Positions 29,013 through 39,237 of a stretch of DNA of 64,000 nucleotides are shown here, piece by piece. Numbering within the stretch: position 1 is the first letter of the stretch; each line of letters starts with the position of its first letter. A program made the position numbers and the translations under genes. The DNA is from Asaia astilbis JCM 15831 (GTDB lineage: Bacteria > Pseudomonadota > Alphaproteobacteria > Acetobacterales > Acetobacteraceae). The notes below the pieces were generated by a model. That model was not told where the DNA came from and searched no databases. It worked only from the letters and a program-made list of their open reading frames with translations. The DNA lies in the NCBI RefSeq assembly GCF_000613845.1, contig NZ_BAJT01000006.1, positions 62,001 to 126,000 on the forward strand, read 5' to 3'.

Positions 29013-29972
29013 ATGATAACATCTCAGATCACCTTTCGCGAGTTGAATTACTTTCTGGCGGTCGTGTGTCAGGGCGGGTTTGTGAGAGCGAGTGAAGCGC
29101 TCAATATCAGCCAACCGTCGATCAGTCAGGCCATTCAGGCGCTCGAGGCCAAGCTCGGGACGCAGCTGATCATCCGCAGCAAGAAGACCGTTATCCTGAC
29201 TGAAAAAGGGGAAATGTTCCGGCGTTATGCCGAGCGCACCCTCAGGGAAGAAATTGCTCTGCGCGAGGCGCTTTCAGTGGATCAGAAGACGCTGGAGGGT
29301 CCCCTACGCGTCACAGTCCCGCCAGCGATCTCCTCGATCTGTTTTCCCGGCATCATCGAAAGTTTCTGCAGTCGGTATCCCGGCGTCAGGCTAGAGATCG
29401 ATGAGTGCCCGTCCGACAGGCTCATCCCGCGCCTGAGAGGGGGACAGACGGAAATTGCGGCCCTGATCCTGCCCATCGGCGAGAGGGATCTCCGCTTCTA
29501 CTCTCTAGGGCGCGACCATCTCTGTCTTGTTGTGCCGGAGCAGCACGCATTGGAGGGCAGGAGGAGTGCGCTCTGATTGATATCCTGCAAGAGCGGCTGG
29601 TTCTGCTGCGGGAAGATTTTAAGATCAACAGCTTCATCGCTCAGGCTTTTGCGGGGCACGGGGCAAGCCCTATTGTGGCCGGGCGGACGAGCGATATCTA
29701 TCTTCTGATGGCCATGGTCCGGGCGGCGTCGGGCTGGGTATCGTCCCATCAGCCTCTGCCGAGGCGGCTGGATGGAGGGTCTGCGCGCCTTGCATCTGCA
29801 ATCACCCAGCATGGATTTTGAGCTGGCACTGGCAACCCGGCGCGACCATGTTCTATCGCGTGCGGGGGAGGCTTGGCGGGCCGTCTGTCTGGATCATTTT
29901 ACCCGGTCCATCCTGAGAAAGGAGGACCGGGAACCCGGCACCGATTTCAGTGCGGTTTTAGATGAACAGTGA
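29013..29972 (+). CDS. LysR-type transcriptional regulator, frame broken three times
   Basis: N-terminal winged helix-turn-helix (FVRASEALNISQPSISQAIQALE), then a periplasmic-binding-like effector domain. Single added bases at about 29558, 29734 and 29765 join the pieces (LEGxEECALIDILQER; SGLGIVPSASAEA; GWMEGLRALHLQSPS) into about 320 residues, the normal size. The start at 29013 is chosen over an upstream TTG. The end overlaps the convergent gntP by 15 bp. Effector unknown; gluconate use is a guess from the neighbour. Three breaks could also mean a real pseudogene, but the even pattern across the window argues against it. Confidence 0.85.
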
Positions 29973-31298
29973 CGCGAGTAGGCAGAAACCGAGACCGAGG
30001 AAGGCGATCAGGGTCTCGATGGTGCACCAGGTCTTGATGGTCTGAGGCACGGTCAGGCCGAGATATTCCTTGATCTGCCAGAACCCGGCATCGTTCATCG
30101 GGCCGAAGGCGACAGAGCCCGCTCCGGTGACGAGCACCATGAGTTCGGGCGATACCCCCCGGCTTTGCAGCAGGATCGGTCCGGCAATGCTCGAGGCCGT
30201 GCTCATGGCGACCGTGGCAGATCCACAGGCAACGCGGACGATCACCGCGAGAAGCCAGCCGAGAACAAGAATGGGGACGTTGAAGTTGAGCGCCGTGTCG
30301 GTGATGACCTTCGAGACGCCGCTATCGACCAGTTCGCGCCCGAACCCGCCGCCAGCGCCGACGAGCAGCATGATAAGAGCGGTCGGGCCGAGGCATTCAT
30401 TCGTGAAACGCAGGATGGTGTCGCGCGAAAAGCCGCGTGCCAGACCGAGAACATAAAACGAGAGAATGACAGCCAGAACCAGCGCGATATCGGTATTGCC
30501 GACGAAATGCAGCGCTGAATTGAGGCGGGTGCCGGGGCTCGAGACCTTGTCGGCAATCGAGGCGATCAGCATCAGCACGACGGGGGAGAGGATCGTGAAG
30601 ACGGTGATCCCAAAGCCCGGCATGTTCTTGGGCGGCTCACGATTGACGAATTGCTCGGCAAGCGGATTGGCCTCGGTCAGCGGCACGCGCGGGGCGATGA
30701 ACCGGGCGAAAAGCGGACCCGCAATGATGGCAATGGGCGTGCCGATGAGGATGCCGAGGAAAATCGTCGTACCCGTATTGGCGTGATAGGCCGAAAGAGC
30801 CAGCAGGGTGGCCGGATGCGGCGGGATCATCGCATGGGTGACAGACAGCGCTGCTCCCATGGGGAGGGCGACCCGCAAAAGCGGCGTGTTGGTGCGGGCC
30901 GCCAGAACGAAAGCCAGCGGGATCAGCAGCACAAAGCCGACTTCGAAAAAGACCGGCAACCCGATGAGCAGCCCGATAACCATCATCGCCCAGTCGACGC
31001 GTGAGCGCCCCGCCCAGCTTGAGATGGTCAGGGCAATTCGGTCCGCACCGCCGGATTCAGCCAGCATTTTGCCGAGCATGGTCCCGAGAGCGATCACCGT
31101 CCCGACATGGCCAAGGACATGGCCAGCCCCTTCCTCGAAGGATTTCACGACCTGGTTGGCGGGCATGCCGGCTGCCAGGGCGAGGGCGAGGGATGTGGTG
31201 AAGAGCACGATAAAGGGGTTGAGCCTGAAATAGGCGATGAGAACGACGATCGCGAGGATCGCGGCGACAGCAAGGGAGATGGCGAAGAGCGGAGACAT
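29958..31298 (-). CDS. gntP: GntP-family gluconate:H+ symporter
   Basis: 446-residue inner-membrane permease with about 12 to 14 hydrophobic helices and GntP hallmarks: NPFIVLF near the N-terminus, GLPVFFEVGFVLLIPLAF, MIPPHPATLLA and GFWQIKEYLGLTVPQT. The family imports gluconate and related sugar acids, which suits acetic acid bacteria that oxidise sugars in the periplasm. Intact. Substrate beyond family level is not proven. Confidence 0.9.
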   Translation of the reverse strand: MSPLFAISLAVAAILAIVVLIAYFRLNPFIVLFTTSLALALAAGMPANQVVKSFEEGAGHVLGHVGTVIALGTMLGKMLAESGGADRIALTISSWAGRSRVDWAMMVIGLLIGLPVFFEVGFVLLIPLAFVLAARTNTPLLRVALPMGAALSVTHAMIPPHPATLLALSAYHANTGTTIFLGILIGTPIAIIAGPLFARFIAPRVPLTEANPLAEQFVNREPPKNMPGFGITVFTILSPVVLMLIASIADKVSSPGTRLNSALHFVGNTDIALVLAVILSFYVLGLARGFSRDTILRFTNECLGPTALIMLLVGAGGGFGRELVDSGVSKVITDTALNFNVPILVLGWLLAVIVRVACGSATVAMSTASSIAGPILLQSRGVSPELMVLVTGAGSVAFGPMNDAGFWQIKEYLGLTVPQTIKTWCTIETLIAFLGLGFCLLASLFI

Positions 31299-31606
31299 GG
31301 CGTGATCTCGGGACCGTTAGCGGGGTTCTGTCAATCTGCCGGAGCAGTTTAGAAACTTCACATATTGGGCAAGAATCTTACAAGCCGCACGACGCCTCGG
31401 TTGTCGTTGGAAAAAAGATCGGATCGATCCAGGTCGATGATCCATAAGGTCACGAGTCGTTGAGCGGGCGCGAGCATGGCGTCATGGAGGCAGACGCATT
31501 AAGCACGATTGTCATGTGTCGCTCATGCGCTTCTTATGGTGAATGAACGAGTCTTGATCGCAGCCAGAGGCCGGAGCGAGACCATGATCGTGCAGGGAGA
31601 GTTCAC
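31299..31606. other. 308-bp divergent intergenic region
   Basis: Between gntP (minus) and the dienelactone hydrolase (plus). It must contain both promoters. I see no gene, hairpin terminator or clear operator. Confidence 0.5.
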
Positions 31607-32355
31607 GTGCTGATTCGTAGCGACGAGAAAACGGATATCGAGACCCCGACCGGGACCATGCGGGTGCATCTTTTCCGTCCAACGCGCGCCGGGCGGTTTC
31701 CCGCCATCCTGCTTTTCTCGGAGATCTATCAGGTTACGGCGCCGATCGAGCGTCTTGCCGCCATGATTGCAGGTCTGGGCTATCTGGTCGCGGTGCCGGA
31801 AGTCTATCATGAGTATGAGGCGCGGGATGCGTGCTTGCCTATGACAAGCCCGGCACAGATCGCGGAAACGACCTCAAATATACAAAGCCTGTCGGCAATT
31901 TCGATAGCGATAACGTCGCCCTGATCGACTGGCTGCGTGGTCATGAGGGGTGTAGCGGGCGGTTCGGCGCTTTCGGCGTGTGTCTGGGGGGGCATCTCGC
32001 CTTCAGGGCAGCGCTCAATCCCGCCATTGAGGCGACTGCCTGCTTCTACGCGACAGATCTTCATACCGGCACCTTGGGCGGCGAACGCAACGACGGCACA
32101 TTGGCGCGTGCCGACGAGATCAAAGGCGAGATCATGATGGTTTGGGGTCGTCACGACCCCCATGTTCCCTTCGAGGGGCGCTACAAGATCCGCGAGGCGC
32201 TCGAAAAAGCAGCAACTGCGCTGGAGTGGCACGAGGTCGATGGTCAGCATGCCTTTCTGCGTGACGGAGCCCCACGGTTTGACGCCGCACTTTTCCTTCA
32301 GGGCATGAACTGGACGAATGCCCTGTTCCAGCGCACCTTCATCGCTCAGCCCTGA
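31607..32355 (+). CDS. dienelactone hydrolase family protein, frame broken
   Basis: Alpha/beta hydrolase with a cysteine nucleophile. FSEIYQV carries the conserved glutamate; triad cysteine in GVCLGGHLAF, aspartate in GRHDPHVPF and histidine in DGQHAFLRD. The frame breaks at 31830; one added base gives YEARDAVLAYDKPGTDRGND. About 250 residues after repair. GTG start at 31607 with a GGGAGAG site. Three bases separate it from an exporter gene, probably one operon. Substrate unknown. Confidence 0.88.
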
Positions 32356-32358
32356 CTC

Positions 32359-33723
32359 ATGGAGCCGAGGCAGCAGGGAGACGGTCTTTACGGTTGGGAG
32401 CGGGCCAAGGCGATGCTGGCCGTCGCACTTGCTGTGCTGCTTTCGGTTCTGGATTATGCGGTTGCCAATGTGGCGCTGCCGAACATCGCCCATGATCTGC
32501 ACATCGCCTCATCCCAGTCGATCTGGGTGATCAATGCCTACCAGCTCGCCTCTCTGGCGATGCTGCTTCCCCTTGCGTCAATCGGCGCGCGGATCGGCTT
32601 TGCGCGGATGTGCCGGCTGGGAATTGCCATTTTCCTGGTGGCGTCGGTTTTATGCGCCTTGTCGCAGAATCTTCTGGAGCTGGCTCTGGCCCGGGCTCTT
32701 CAGGGCATCGGGGGCGCCAGTATCATGAGCGTCGCGATCGCCCTCATTCGCTTCATTTACCCCAGACATCTTCTTGGCAAGGGTCTTGCCCTGAATGGTC
32801 TCGTTGTCGGGACAGGGGTGGCCTTAGGTCCGACCATTGGCTCGCTGGTGATGGCGGTGGCCCCATGGCCCTGGATTTTCTGGATCAATGTACCGCTCGG
32901 CGGGATGGCGTTGCTCATGGCGAGCCTCGCCTTGCCAATCACCCCCCGCTCGGACAGGGCCGTCGATGTCAAAGCGGTTCTGCTGACGATTGCGGCCTTT
33001 ACCTTCACGGTGATCGGCGTGGATGACGCCGTTCATGGGGGGCTGCTGAGTGCGCTGGTGCTCTCTGGTGTTGGCATTGTCTGCTGGATTGCGCTGCTCC
33101 GCCATCAACGTCGCAGTGCAGAACCGATTGTGCCGGTCGATCTTCTGGCTTTGCCGTCTTTTCTGATCGCGTTCATCGTCGGAATGACCGGCTTCGTCGC
33201 GTCCAATTTCTTCATCATTGCCATGCCGTTCACGCTCGAGACCGTGTTTCATCGGCCCGTGACGGTAACGGGTTTTCTGATCACGCCCTGGGCGGTCGGG
33301 GTGGCAATGATGTCCTTTCTGATCGGACGATGGACCGATCGTATTCCTGCCACCCTTTTATCGAGCCTGGGTCTGGCGATTACGGGAACCGGCTTTGCGC
33401 TGCTCTGGCTTCTGCCTGCGGATGCCTCGAATTTCGATATCATCTGGCGCAGTCTGCTTGCCGGATCGGGGTTTGGTATGTTCCAGCCTCCGAATAACCG
33501 GGTCATGATGCTCGCGGCGCCGCGTGGTCGTGAGGGAAGCGCAAGCGGTCTTGTCTCCGTCGCGCGTCTTGGCGGTCAGACATTGGGCGCCCTGCTGGTG
33601 GCCAGTGTCTTTCGCTTCAGCACGCACGCCTCTACGCTGTGCCTCGTCTGTGCCATGCTGATTGCGTGGCTCGGCGCCAGCCTCAGTCTGGCGCGTGCTT
33701 TCGGTGGCCGATCACGGGCCTGA
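32359..33723 (+). CDS. MFS drug exporter, DHA2 (14-helix) type
   Basis: 454-residue major facilitator. N-terminal motif LDYAVANVALPNIAHDL is typical of EmrB/QacA exporters; ALQGIGGASIMSVAIALI and GLVVGTGVALGPTIGSLV (motif C, antiporter) follow. About 14 helices. Likely a proton-driven exporter of toxic compounds. Coupled to the upstream dienelactone hydrolase, suggesting a shared detoxification job. No fusion protein partner (EmrA) is nearby. Confidence 0.88.
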   Translation: MEPRQQGDGLYGWERAKAMLAVALAVLLSVLDYAVANVALPNIAHDLHIASSQSIWVINAYQLASLAMLLPLASIGARIGFARMCRLGIAIFLVASVLCALSQNLLELALARALQGIGGASIMSVAIALIRFIYPRHLLGKGLALNGLVVGTGVALGPTIGSLVMAVAPWPWIFWINVPLGGMALLMASLALPITPRSDRAVDVKAVLLTIAAFTFTVIGVDDAVHGGLLSALVLSGVGIVCWIALLRHQRRSAEPIVPVDLLALPSFLIAFIVGMTGFVASNFFIIAMPFTLETVFHRPVTVTGFLITPWAVGVAMMSFLIGRWTDRIPATLLSSLGLAITGTGFALLWLLPADASNFDIIWRSLLAGSGFGMFQPPNNRVMMLAAPRGREGSASGLVSVARLGGQTLGALLVASVFRFSTHASTLCLVCAMLIAWLGASLSLARAFGGRSRA

Positions 33724-33795
33724 GGGCTGGGCTTGCGATGCGTCCGCACGCGTTGAGAGTTGGGTCACTGCCACCAACAGGGGAGAGGTCAAACC

Positions 33796-34319
33796 ATGAA
33801 CGGTCTCGTCCGTCGCGCCAAGATTTTCGCGACAAGGGCTCATGAATCGATCGGGCAGAAGCGCAAATATGACGGCAAGGATTACAGCGTCCATCCGAAG
33901 CCGTGGCGCTGATTGTTGCAACGGCAGGGGGAAGACCCGAGGCAGTCGCAGCAGCCTGGCTGCACGATTTGGTCGAAGACACGCCCGTTACCCTTGCCGA
34001 GATCGAAAGCGAATTCGGGCCAGATGTCGGAAGTCTGGTCGAGATGCTGACCGATATCAGCAAGCCCGAGGACGGCAACCGCACCGCTCGCAAGGCGATC
34101 GACAGGGCGCACTCGGCGCGCGCGACAGCTGAAGGGCAGACAATCAAGCTGGCAGATCTGCTCGATAATGCACGGTCGATCATTCGTCACGACAAGGACT
34201 TTGCCGTGACCTTTTTGCGCGAAATGAAACTGCTCCTTCCTCTTCTAAAGAAAGGGGATCGCGGAGTGCATCGTGAGGTCAGCCGCGTGCTCGATGAGTG
34301 GGAGCGTTCACGCCCATGA
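33796..34319 (+). CDS. HD-domain phosphohydrolase (RelA/SpoT hydrolase-like), frame broken
   Basis: About 174 residues after repair. The N-terminus resembles SpoT/MESH1-type HD hydrolases: AKIFATRAHESIGQKRKYDG, then YSVHP, AWLHDLVEDTPVTLAEIESEFG with the HD pair, and a later TIKLADLLDNARSI. The frame breaks at about 33901; one added base joins VHP to VALIVATAGGRPEA. There is no synthetase or ACT part, so it would be a small stand-alone hydrolase, possibly acting on (p)ppGpp. It overlaps the next gene by ATGA. Confidence 0.8.
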
Positions 34320-35312
34320 CTCCCGTTAGCCGCCTGGTTGCCGGTGCTCATCTGTACGGCACAGAAACCCCCGCATCCGATACAGATATCAAATCGGTTT
34401 TTATCCCGCCCGCTCGCGATATCCTGATGCAGACCTGTCAGGATGTCGTTGTGCACGGGCGTGAGAAGGCAAAAGGCGAGCGTAACAACGCCGATGATCT
34501 CGATGAAACCGGATTTGCGCTTCATCGCTTTCTCGATTTTTTGGGGCAAGGCCAGATCATAGCGCTCGATATGGTCTTCACCCCTCCGGCGTTCTGGCGC
34601 GAACCACCCCACCCGGTCTGGCATCGGATTATCGGTTCACGCTGTCTCTGATCGGGCTGAATGCGGCGAGCTTCCTCGGTTACTGCCGGACCCATGCTGA
34701 ACGCATGGCGCGAGAGGTGCCCGGCTGTCTGAACTGAATCAGCTGATCGAAGCGATTGAGGAAGCCATCACGACGCATGGTCGAGCCGCGCGGCTGAAAG
34801 AGATTGATGAGGAGATCCGCTGCTATCTGAGTGATGGCCGCCACGCTCACACCGAACTCATCTTCATTGAGCAGCCGGGTTGCGACGTGCCTCTGGCGCA
34901 TCTGAGCTGCGCAGGCCGGAAGATCCCCTTCACGAGCAAATTGGGCGATGCGCTCGCTGTTCTGGGACGCGCTGCCGATAGCTACGGTGCGCGCGCCAAG
35001 GCATCGACCCAAGGGATGGACTGGAAGGGGCTAAGCCATGCGGTGCGTGTGGGATATCAGATACGCGAGCTGCTGAGCACAGGATCGATCACCTTCCCGC
35101 GTCCTGAGGCGACTCACCTTCGCGATATCAAGCTCGGTCACCTCAGGGCAGAGCCCGTGGGGGAGGAGATCGAGAGTCTCATGACAGAGGTCGAAGCACT
35201 AGCCCGCACGACCACGATGTTGAACGCCGAGAGCGATGCCGCACTTCGTGAGTCGATCATTTGCGATGCCTACCGAGAGACGATATCCGCTCGTCGGAGA
35301 TCGGGTGATTGA
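34316..35312 (+). CDS. nucleotidyltransferase-fold protein (RlaP/PF10127-like), frame broken twice
   Basis: About 332 residues after repair. The N-terminal GAHLYGTETPASDTDIKSVF matches the glycine-then-DxD motif of polymerase-beta-type nucleotidyltransferases, in the arrangement of the PF10127 family. Single added bases at about 34622 and 34720 restore DYRFTLSLIGLNAASFLGYC and RLSELNQLIEAIEEAI. The C-terminal half is helical. Its start overlaps the HD-domain gene, so the two probably work together. The substrate (RNA end, protein or nucleotide) is unknown. Confidence 0.72.
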
Positions 35313-35400
35313 ATACAGATCGCTGCTGAAGGGGAACGACAGCCCTTCTCTCTGTTGGACTTCTTTGTGGTGAAGCGACTTTCAGGGAAACGCTACGGAC

Positions 35401-36072
35401 CTAAGAGCGATGAGAAGACCCTGATGCCCGTAGCGGTAAAATACGGCAGAGCCGGGTGTCCCGGCTCGTCTTGCCTTCAAGCTCCATTGTCGTTGGCAAG
35501 GTCTTGGAGGTGATGACTTCAATGCCTTCTTTCGGCGCATAAGGCCGACCCGGGTCGGCCATCCAGACTTCCATTGTCTGCGCGCAGTTGCGTAGCCAGG
35601 GAATAATCCGGTCTGCCATTTGCTGATTGTAGCAGACATCACCGCAGAGCAGCAGATCGACTTCAGGAAGCGTCCCGATCTGGTCACCCGAGAGGGGCGT
35701 CACGGACAGCGCGTTAAGACCCGCATTGAGCTGGGCAGCTTCCAAAGCCAGTGGGTCGATATCATTGACCAGAACCGTATTGGCCCCTGACCTGGCGCAG
35801 GCGAGGGCGGCAAGGCCGCCACCACAAGCGAAATCGAGCACTTTTCGTCCTTGCACCAACGCCGGGTGGTCAAGGATCCATCGGGCGAGGAGCTGACTAC
35901 CGGGCCAGGCAAAAGCCCAGAACGGAGGCTCGATGTTGAGCGCCGCGAGATGGCTTTCCGTGGCCTGCCAGATCGGTGTGATTTCGGTCGCAAGATGAAG
36001 GCGTAGCTCTGGCACGAGCGGCGCAGTCCCGATCACGGTCTGGCTGAAGATGAACTCAGCGGGATCGTTCAT
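35401..36072 (-). CDS. class I SAM methyltransferase (ETFB lysine methyltransferase-like)
   Basis: 223 residues. PPFWAFAWPGSQLLARW, then SAM motif I VLDFACGGGLAALACA, the acidic NDIDPLAL, and motif VDLLLCGDVCYN. These features match the family around electron-transfer-flavoprotein beta lysine methyltransferase and PrmA-like proteins. The C-terminal tail after LCRILP may be longer than usual. The start overlaps ubiA by four bases. Confidence 0.82.
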   Translation of the reverse strand: MNDPAEFIFSQTVIGTAPLVPELRLHLATEITPIWQATESHLAALNIEPPFWAFAWPGSQLLARWILDHPALVQGRKVLDFACGGGLAALACARSGANTVLVNDIDPLALEAAQLNAGLNALSVTPLSGDQIGTLPEVDLLLCGDVCYNQQMADRIIPWLRNCAQTMEVWMADPGRPYAPKEGIEVITSKTLPTTMELEGKTSRDTRLCRILPLRASGSSHRS

Positions 36073-37019
36073 GCGAAGGCGCGTCCGATGATGAGCGCGA
36101 GCGCCAGAACAAGGCCAAAAGGCACGTTTTGACGGAAAAGCTTCAGGCAGAGCGATGGATTATGGATATCCAGTTTGGTGATCTGGCTAACCAGAAGGAG
36201 TGAGGCCAGTGCGGCCACAGGCCAGACACCCCAGTGCAGTCCCCCAAGTGCCAAGGCGGCTGCGAAGAGCGCAATGGCAGTCGCATAACAGCCCGCAATG
36301 AAAGGCTTTGCCCGTGGCGCCCAGAGCCGTGAGGTGGAGCGCACGCCGATACGGGCGTCGTCATCCATGTCCTGAAAGCCGTAGATCGTATCGAAACCGA
36401 GCTGCCACAGGATCGTGCCTGCGTAGAGCAGGGCGCAGATCCAGTCGACTTTCCCGGCGCTGGCGGCATAGCCCATGGGGGCCCCGAAACCGAAGGTGAA
36501 ACCCATGACGAGTTGCGGCCACCAGGTGACACGCTTGGCAGCGGGATAGAGGCCAACCAACAGCAAGGCGAGGGGGGCCAGCGCCCAGCAGATAAAAGGC
36601 AGCTGAAAAAGCACGAAAGCGCCGATCGCGAGGAGGCCAGCCAGGACGATCAGAGCCTGCGTGACGGAAAGACGACCGCTCGCCAGAGGGCGCCCTGCGG
36701 TGCGGGCAACCTGAGCGTCGATCTTGCGGTCCCAGATATCGTTGACCACACAGCCCGCCGAGCGCATGGCCAGAGAGCCGATGGCAAAGAGCAGGATCAG
36801 GAATGCACGCCTCTCCGATGTGGCGCCCTGTGCCAGCTCGATGCCCCAGATGCCGGGCAGGAGTAACAGCCAGGTGCCGACGGGGCGATCGAGCCGCGCC
36901 AGAAGCACGTAGGGGCGCAGCCCCTCGGGGAGACGGGCTACCCAGCCATGTGCGCGAATATCGGTATGGGGCACAGTCTCGCGCATCATTCGGGTCTCCA
37001 TGTCGTCATGAGGGTTCAT
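36069..37019 (-). CDS. ubiA: 4-hydroxybenzoate polyprenyltransferase
   Basis: Intramembrane prenyltransferase of ubiquinone synthesis. Both aspartate-rich motifs are present: NDIWDRKID and YGFQDMDDDARIGVRST. Eight or nine hydrophobic helices; 316 residues. The N-terminal 20 residues before RAHGWVARLP are poorly conserved, so a later start is possible. Divergent from rsmE. It makes the quinone used by the periplasmic oxidases typical of this bacterial group. Confidence 0.93.
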   Translation of the reverse strand: MNPHDDMETRMMRETVPHTDIRAHGWVARLPEGLRPYVLLARLDRPVGTWLLLLPGIWGIELAQGATSERRAFLILLFAIGSLAMRSAGCVVNDIWDRKIDAQVARTAGRPLASGRLSVTQALIVLAGLLAIGAFVLFQLPFICWALAPLALLLVGLYPAAKRVTWWPQLVMGFTFGFGAPMGYAASAGKVDWICALLYAGTILWQLGFDTIYGFQDMDDDARIGVRSTSRLWAPRAKPFIAGCYATAIALFAAALALGGLHWGVWPVAALASLLLVSQITKLDIHNPSLCLKLFRQNVPFGLVLALALIIGRAFA

Positions 37020-37064
37020 TGCGGCTATGAACGGGGAACGTCAATCACGCATCATGAGGGTTCC

Positions 37065-37787
37065 ATGCAGGACGCGCCCCGGCTTTATCTCGATCTGCTG
37101 CTTTCGACCTCTGCCGAGGGCGATGCGATTACGCTCGATCCTGGACAGATGCGCTATCTCGCGACGGTGCTGCGTCTCGCAAACGGTGATCCGGTTCATG
37201 TCTTCAATGAGGGAGCCGGGGAATGGGAAGCGCGGCTCGATATCCAGCGCAAGGATCGGGGTTCTGCGGTTCTTGTGAAGCAGGCGCGGACGCCGGAACC
37301 AAGCGTTGGGCCTGTTCTGGTCTTTGCGCCCCTCAAGCGAGATGCCACAGACCTTGTCCTTCGTATGGGGACCGAAATGGGCGTTACGCGATTCTGCCCG
37401 GTCATTACCGACCGGACCAATACGCATCGAATCAACGCCGAGCGGTTCCGGGCCATTGCGATCGAAGCCGCCGAGCAATGCGAAAGGCTCGACATTCCGC
37501 AGATCGACCCTCTTCGGTCGCTTGGTGAGGTTTTGTCCGCGTGGCCGGAGGAGCGTCGGCTCTTTGCGGCATTGGAACGACAGGACTCACCGCACGTTGA
37601 GGAGGTGCCGCAGGATCATGCGTTGCTGATCGGGCCTGAAGGGGGATTCTCGGAAATCGAGCGCCGTCTTCTGACGGAACATAAGTCGATTATACCGTTT
37701 TCGCTCGGAAAACGTATTCTTCGGGCCGATACGGCAGTTGTTGCAGGACTTGCACAGTTGGCGTTTCGTGCATCCCGGTCCATATAG
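37065..37787 (+). CDS. rsmE: 16S rRNA m3U1498 methyltransferase
   Basis: SPOUT methyltransferase. N-terminal PUA-like part (RYLATVLRLANGDPVHVF), then the trefoil-knot domain: LVFAPLKRDATDLVLRMGTEMGV, LLIGPEGGFSEIE and LGKRILRADTAVVAGLA, the SAM-binding knot. The ATG at 37065 gives 240 residues, normal for the family; upstream in-frame codons lack conservation. Intact. Confidence 0.93.
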   Translation: MQDAPRLYLDLLLSTSAEGDAITLDPGQMRYLATVLRLANGDPVHVFNEGAGEWEARLDIQRKDRGSAVLVKQARTPEPSVGPVLVFAPLKRDATDLVLRMGTEMGVTRFCPVITDRTNTHRINAERFRAIAIEAAEQCERLDIPQIDPLRSLGEVLSAWPEERRLFAALERQDSPHVEEVPQDHALLIGPEGGFSEIERRLLTEHKSIIPFSLGKRILRADTAVVAGLAQLAFRASRSI

Positions 37788-37844
37788 AACGGAACTGATT
37801 AGTTTCTTTTTCCAGAAATTCCCTCTGAGGCTCCTGTACCGCCC

Positions 37845-39227
37845 ATGTCTAATCCCGGTGACCTGAACGATACGCCCATCGAGAACAAGGCCCAGCTTAT
37901 CGCTCTTCTAGCAGAGGGCTCCAAGCCACAGTCTTCCTGGCGCATCGGCACGGAACACGAAAAATTCGGGTTCGTTCTTCCTGACGATCGGTCGGGTCGC
38001 GAAGCCTTTTCGCCCCCATCCTATGAGAAGGACGGCATTGAGGCGCTTCTGCACGCGATTAAGGGCGATGGCAGCGCATGGCAGGCCATCGAAGATCATG
38101 GCAAGCTGATCGGCCTCAAGGGGCAGGGTGCCCATAAGGGAGAATCTCTTTCTCTGGAGCCCGCCGGGCAGTTCGAGCTGTCGGGCCGCCCCGTGGCCGA
38201 TCTGCATGAGACAAAAGCGGAGATGGCCACGCATTTCGAAGAGGCGCGTGGTCCGGCCAAGGCGCTCGGTCTGGGTTTTGCGCCGCTTGGCTTTCAGCCG
38301 CTCTGGTCTCCCAGTGCGATGCCGATCATGCCCAAAAGCCGCTATGCGATCATGCGGAACTACATGCCCAAGGTCGGCATGCTGGGTCTCGACATGATGA
38401 CCCGCACCTGCACCGTTCAGGTCAATCTGGATTTCGGGTCGGAAGAAGACATGGCGCGCAAGATGCGCGTCTCGCTGGCATTGCAACCTCTGGCAACGGC
38501 GCTCTTTGCGAACTCGCCTTTTTATGAGGGAAAGCCGAACGGACTGCTCTCCAACCGGGCCCGCGTCTGGACCGATACGGATAATGCTCGATCGGGAATG
38601 CCAGAATGCTGCTTTGAAGACGGGTTCGGCTTCGAGCATTATGTCGACTGGGTTTTGGACGTGCCCATGTATTTCGTGATGCGCGACGGCGAATCTCGGG
38701 ATGTCGCAGGGGCATCCTTTCGGGACTGGCTGGCCGGCAAGGCGCAACCCGCTCTCGACGGACTGACCCCGACGATGGGTGACTTTGAAGACCATCTGAC
38801 GACAGCCTTTCCCGATGTAAGACTGAAGCAATTTCTCGAAATGCGCGGCGCCGATGCTGGCAGCCCCGAGATGATGCTGGCGCAGTCAGCGCTTTGGGTT
38901 GGACTTCTCTACGACCCCGCGACACTTCAGGCAGCTGAAGCGCTTGTGCGCGAATACGCATGGGACGATTATCGCGGGCTGCGGGCAGACGTGCCGGAAA
39001 AAGGCATGGAGGCGTCGTTTCCGGGGGGATTACGTGCCCTTGCGGCCAGAGTGATCGCGCTCGCTCATGAAGGATTGCGTGCCCGCAACCTCGGCGAGGA
39101 AGCCTATCTTGCCCCCTTGCAGGCGATTGCCGAAGGCGGCAAGACGCAGGCAGAGCACTGGCTTGAGCGCTATCACGGAGCGTGGCAGGGCGATGTCAGG
39201 CATATCTTCCAAGAAGCAGCAGTCTGA
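37845..39227 (+). CDS. gshA: glutamate-cysteine ligase (plant/alphaproteobacterial type)
   Basis: First step of glutathione synthesis. RIGTEHEKFGF at about 32-42 holds the metal- and glutamate-binding glutamates; then LEPAGQFELSGRP, MPKVGMLGLDMMTRTCTVQVNLDF and NSPFYEGKPNG, all typical of the class that includes plant and Agrobacterium enzymes. 460 residues, intact. Followed by lolA after 10 bp. Confidence 0.93.
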   Translation: MSNPGDLNDTPIENKAQLIALLAEGSKPQSSWRIGTEHEKFGFVLPDDRSGREAFSPPSYEKDGIEALLHAIKGDGSAWQAIEDHGKLIGLKGQGAHKGESLSLEPAGQFELSGRPVADLHETKAEMATHFEEARGPAKALGLGFAPLGFQPLWSPSAMPIMPKSRYAIMRNYMPKVGMLGLDMMTRTCTVQVNLDFGSEEDMARKMRVSLALQPLATALFANSPFYEGKPNGLLSNRARVWTDTDNARSGMPECCFEDGFGFEHYVDWVLDVPMYFVMRDGESRDVAGASFRDWLAGKAQPALDGLTPTMGDFEDHLTTAFPDVRLKQFLEMRGADAGSPEMMLAQSALWVGLLYDPATLQAAEALVREYAWDDYRGLRADVPEKGMEASFPGGLRALAARVIALAHEGLRARNLGEEAYLAPLQAIAEGGKTQAEHWLERYHGAWQGDVRHIFQEAAV

Positions 39228-39237
39228 CGGTACGACC

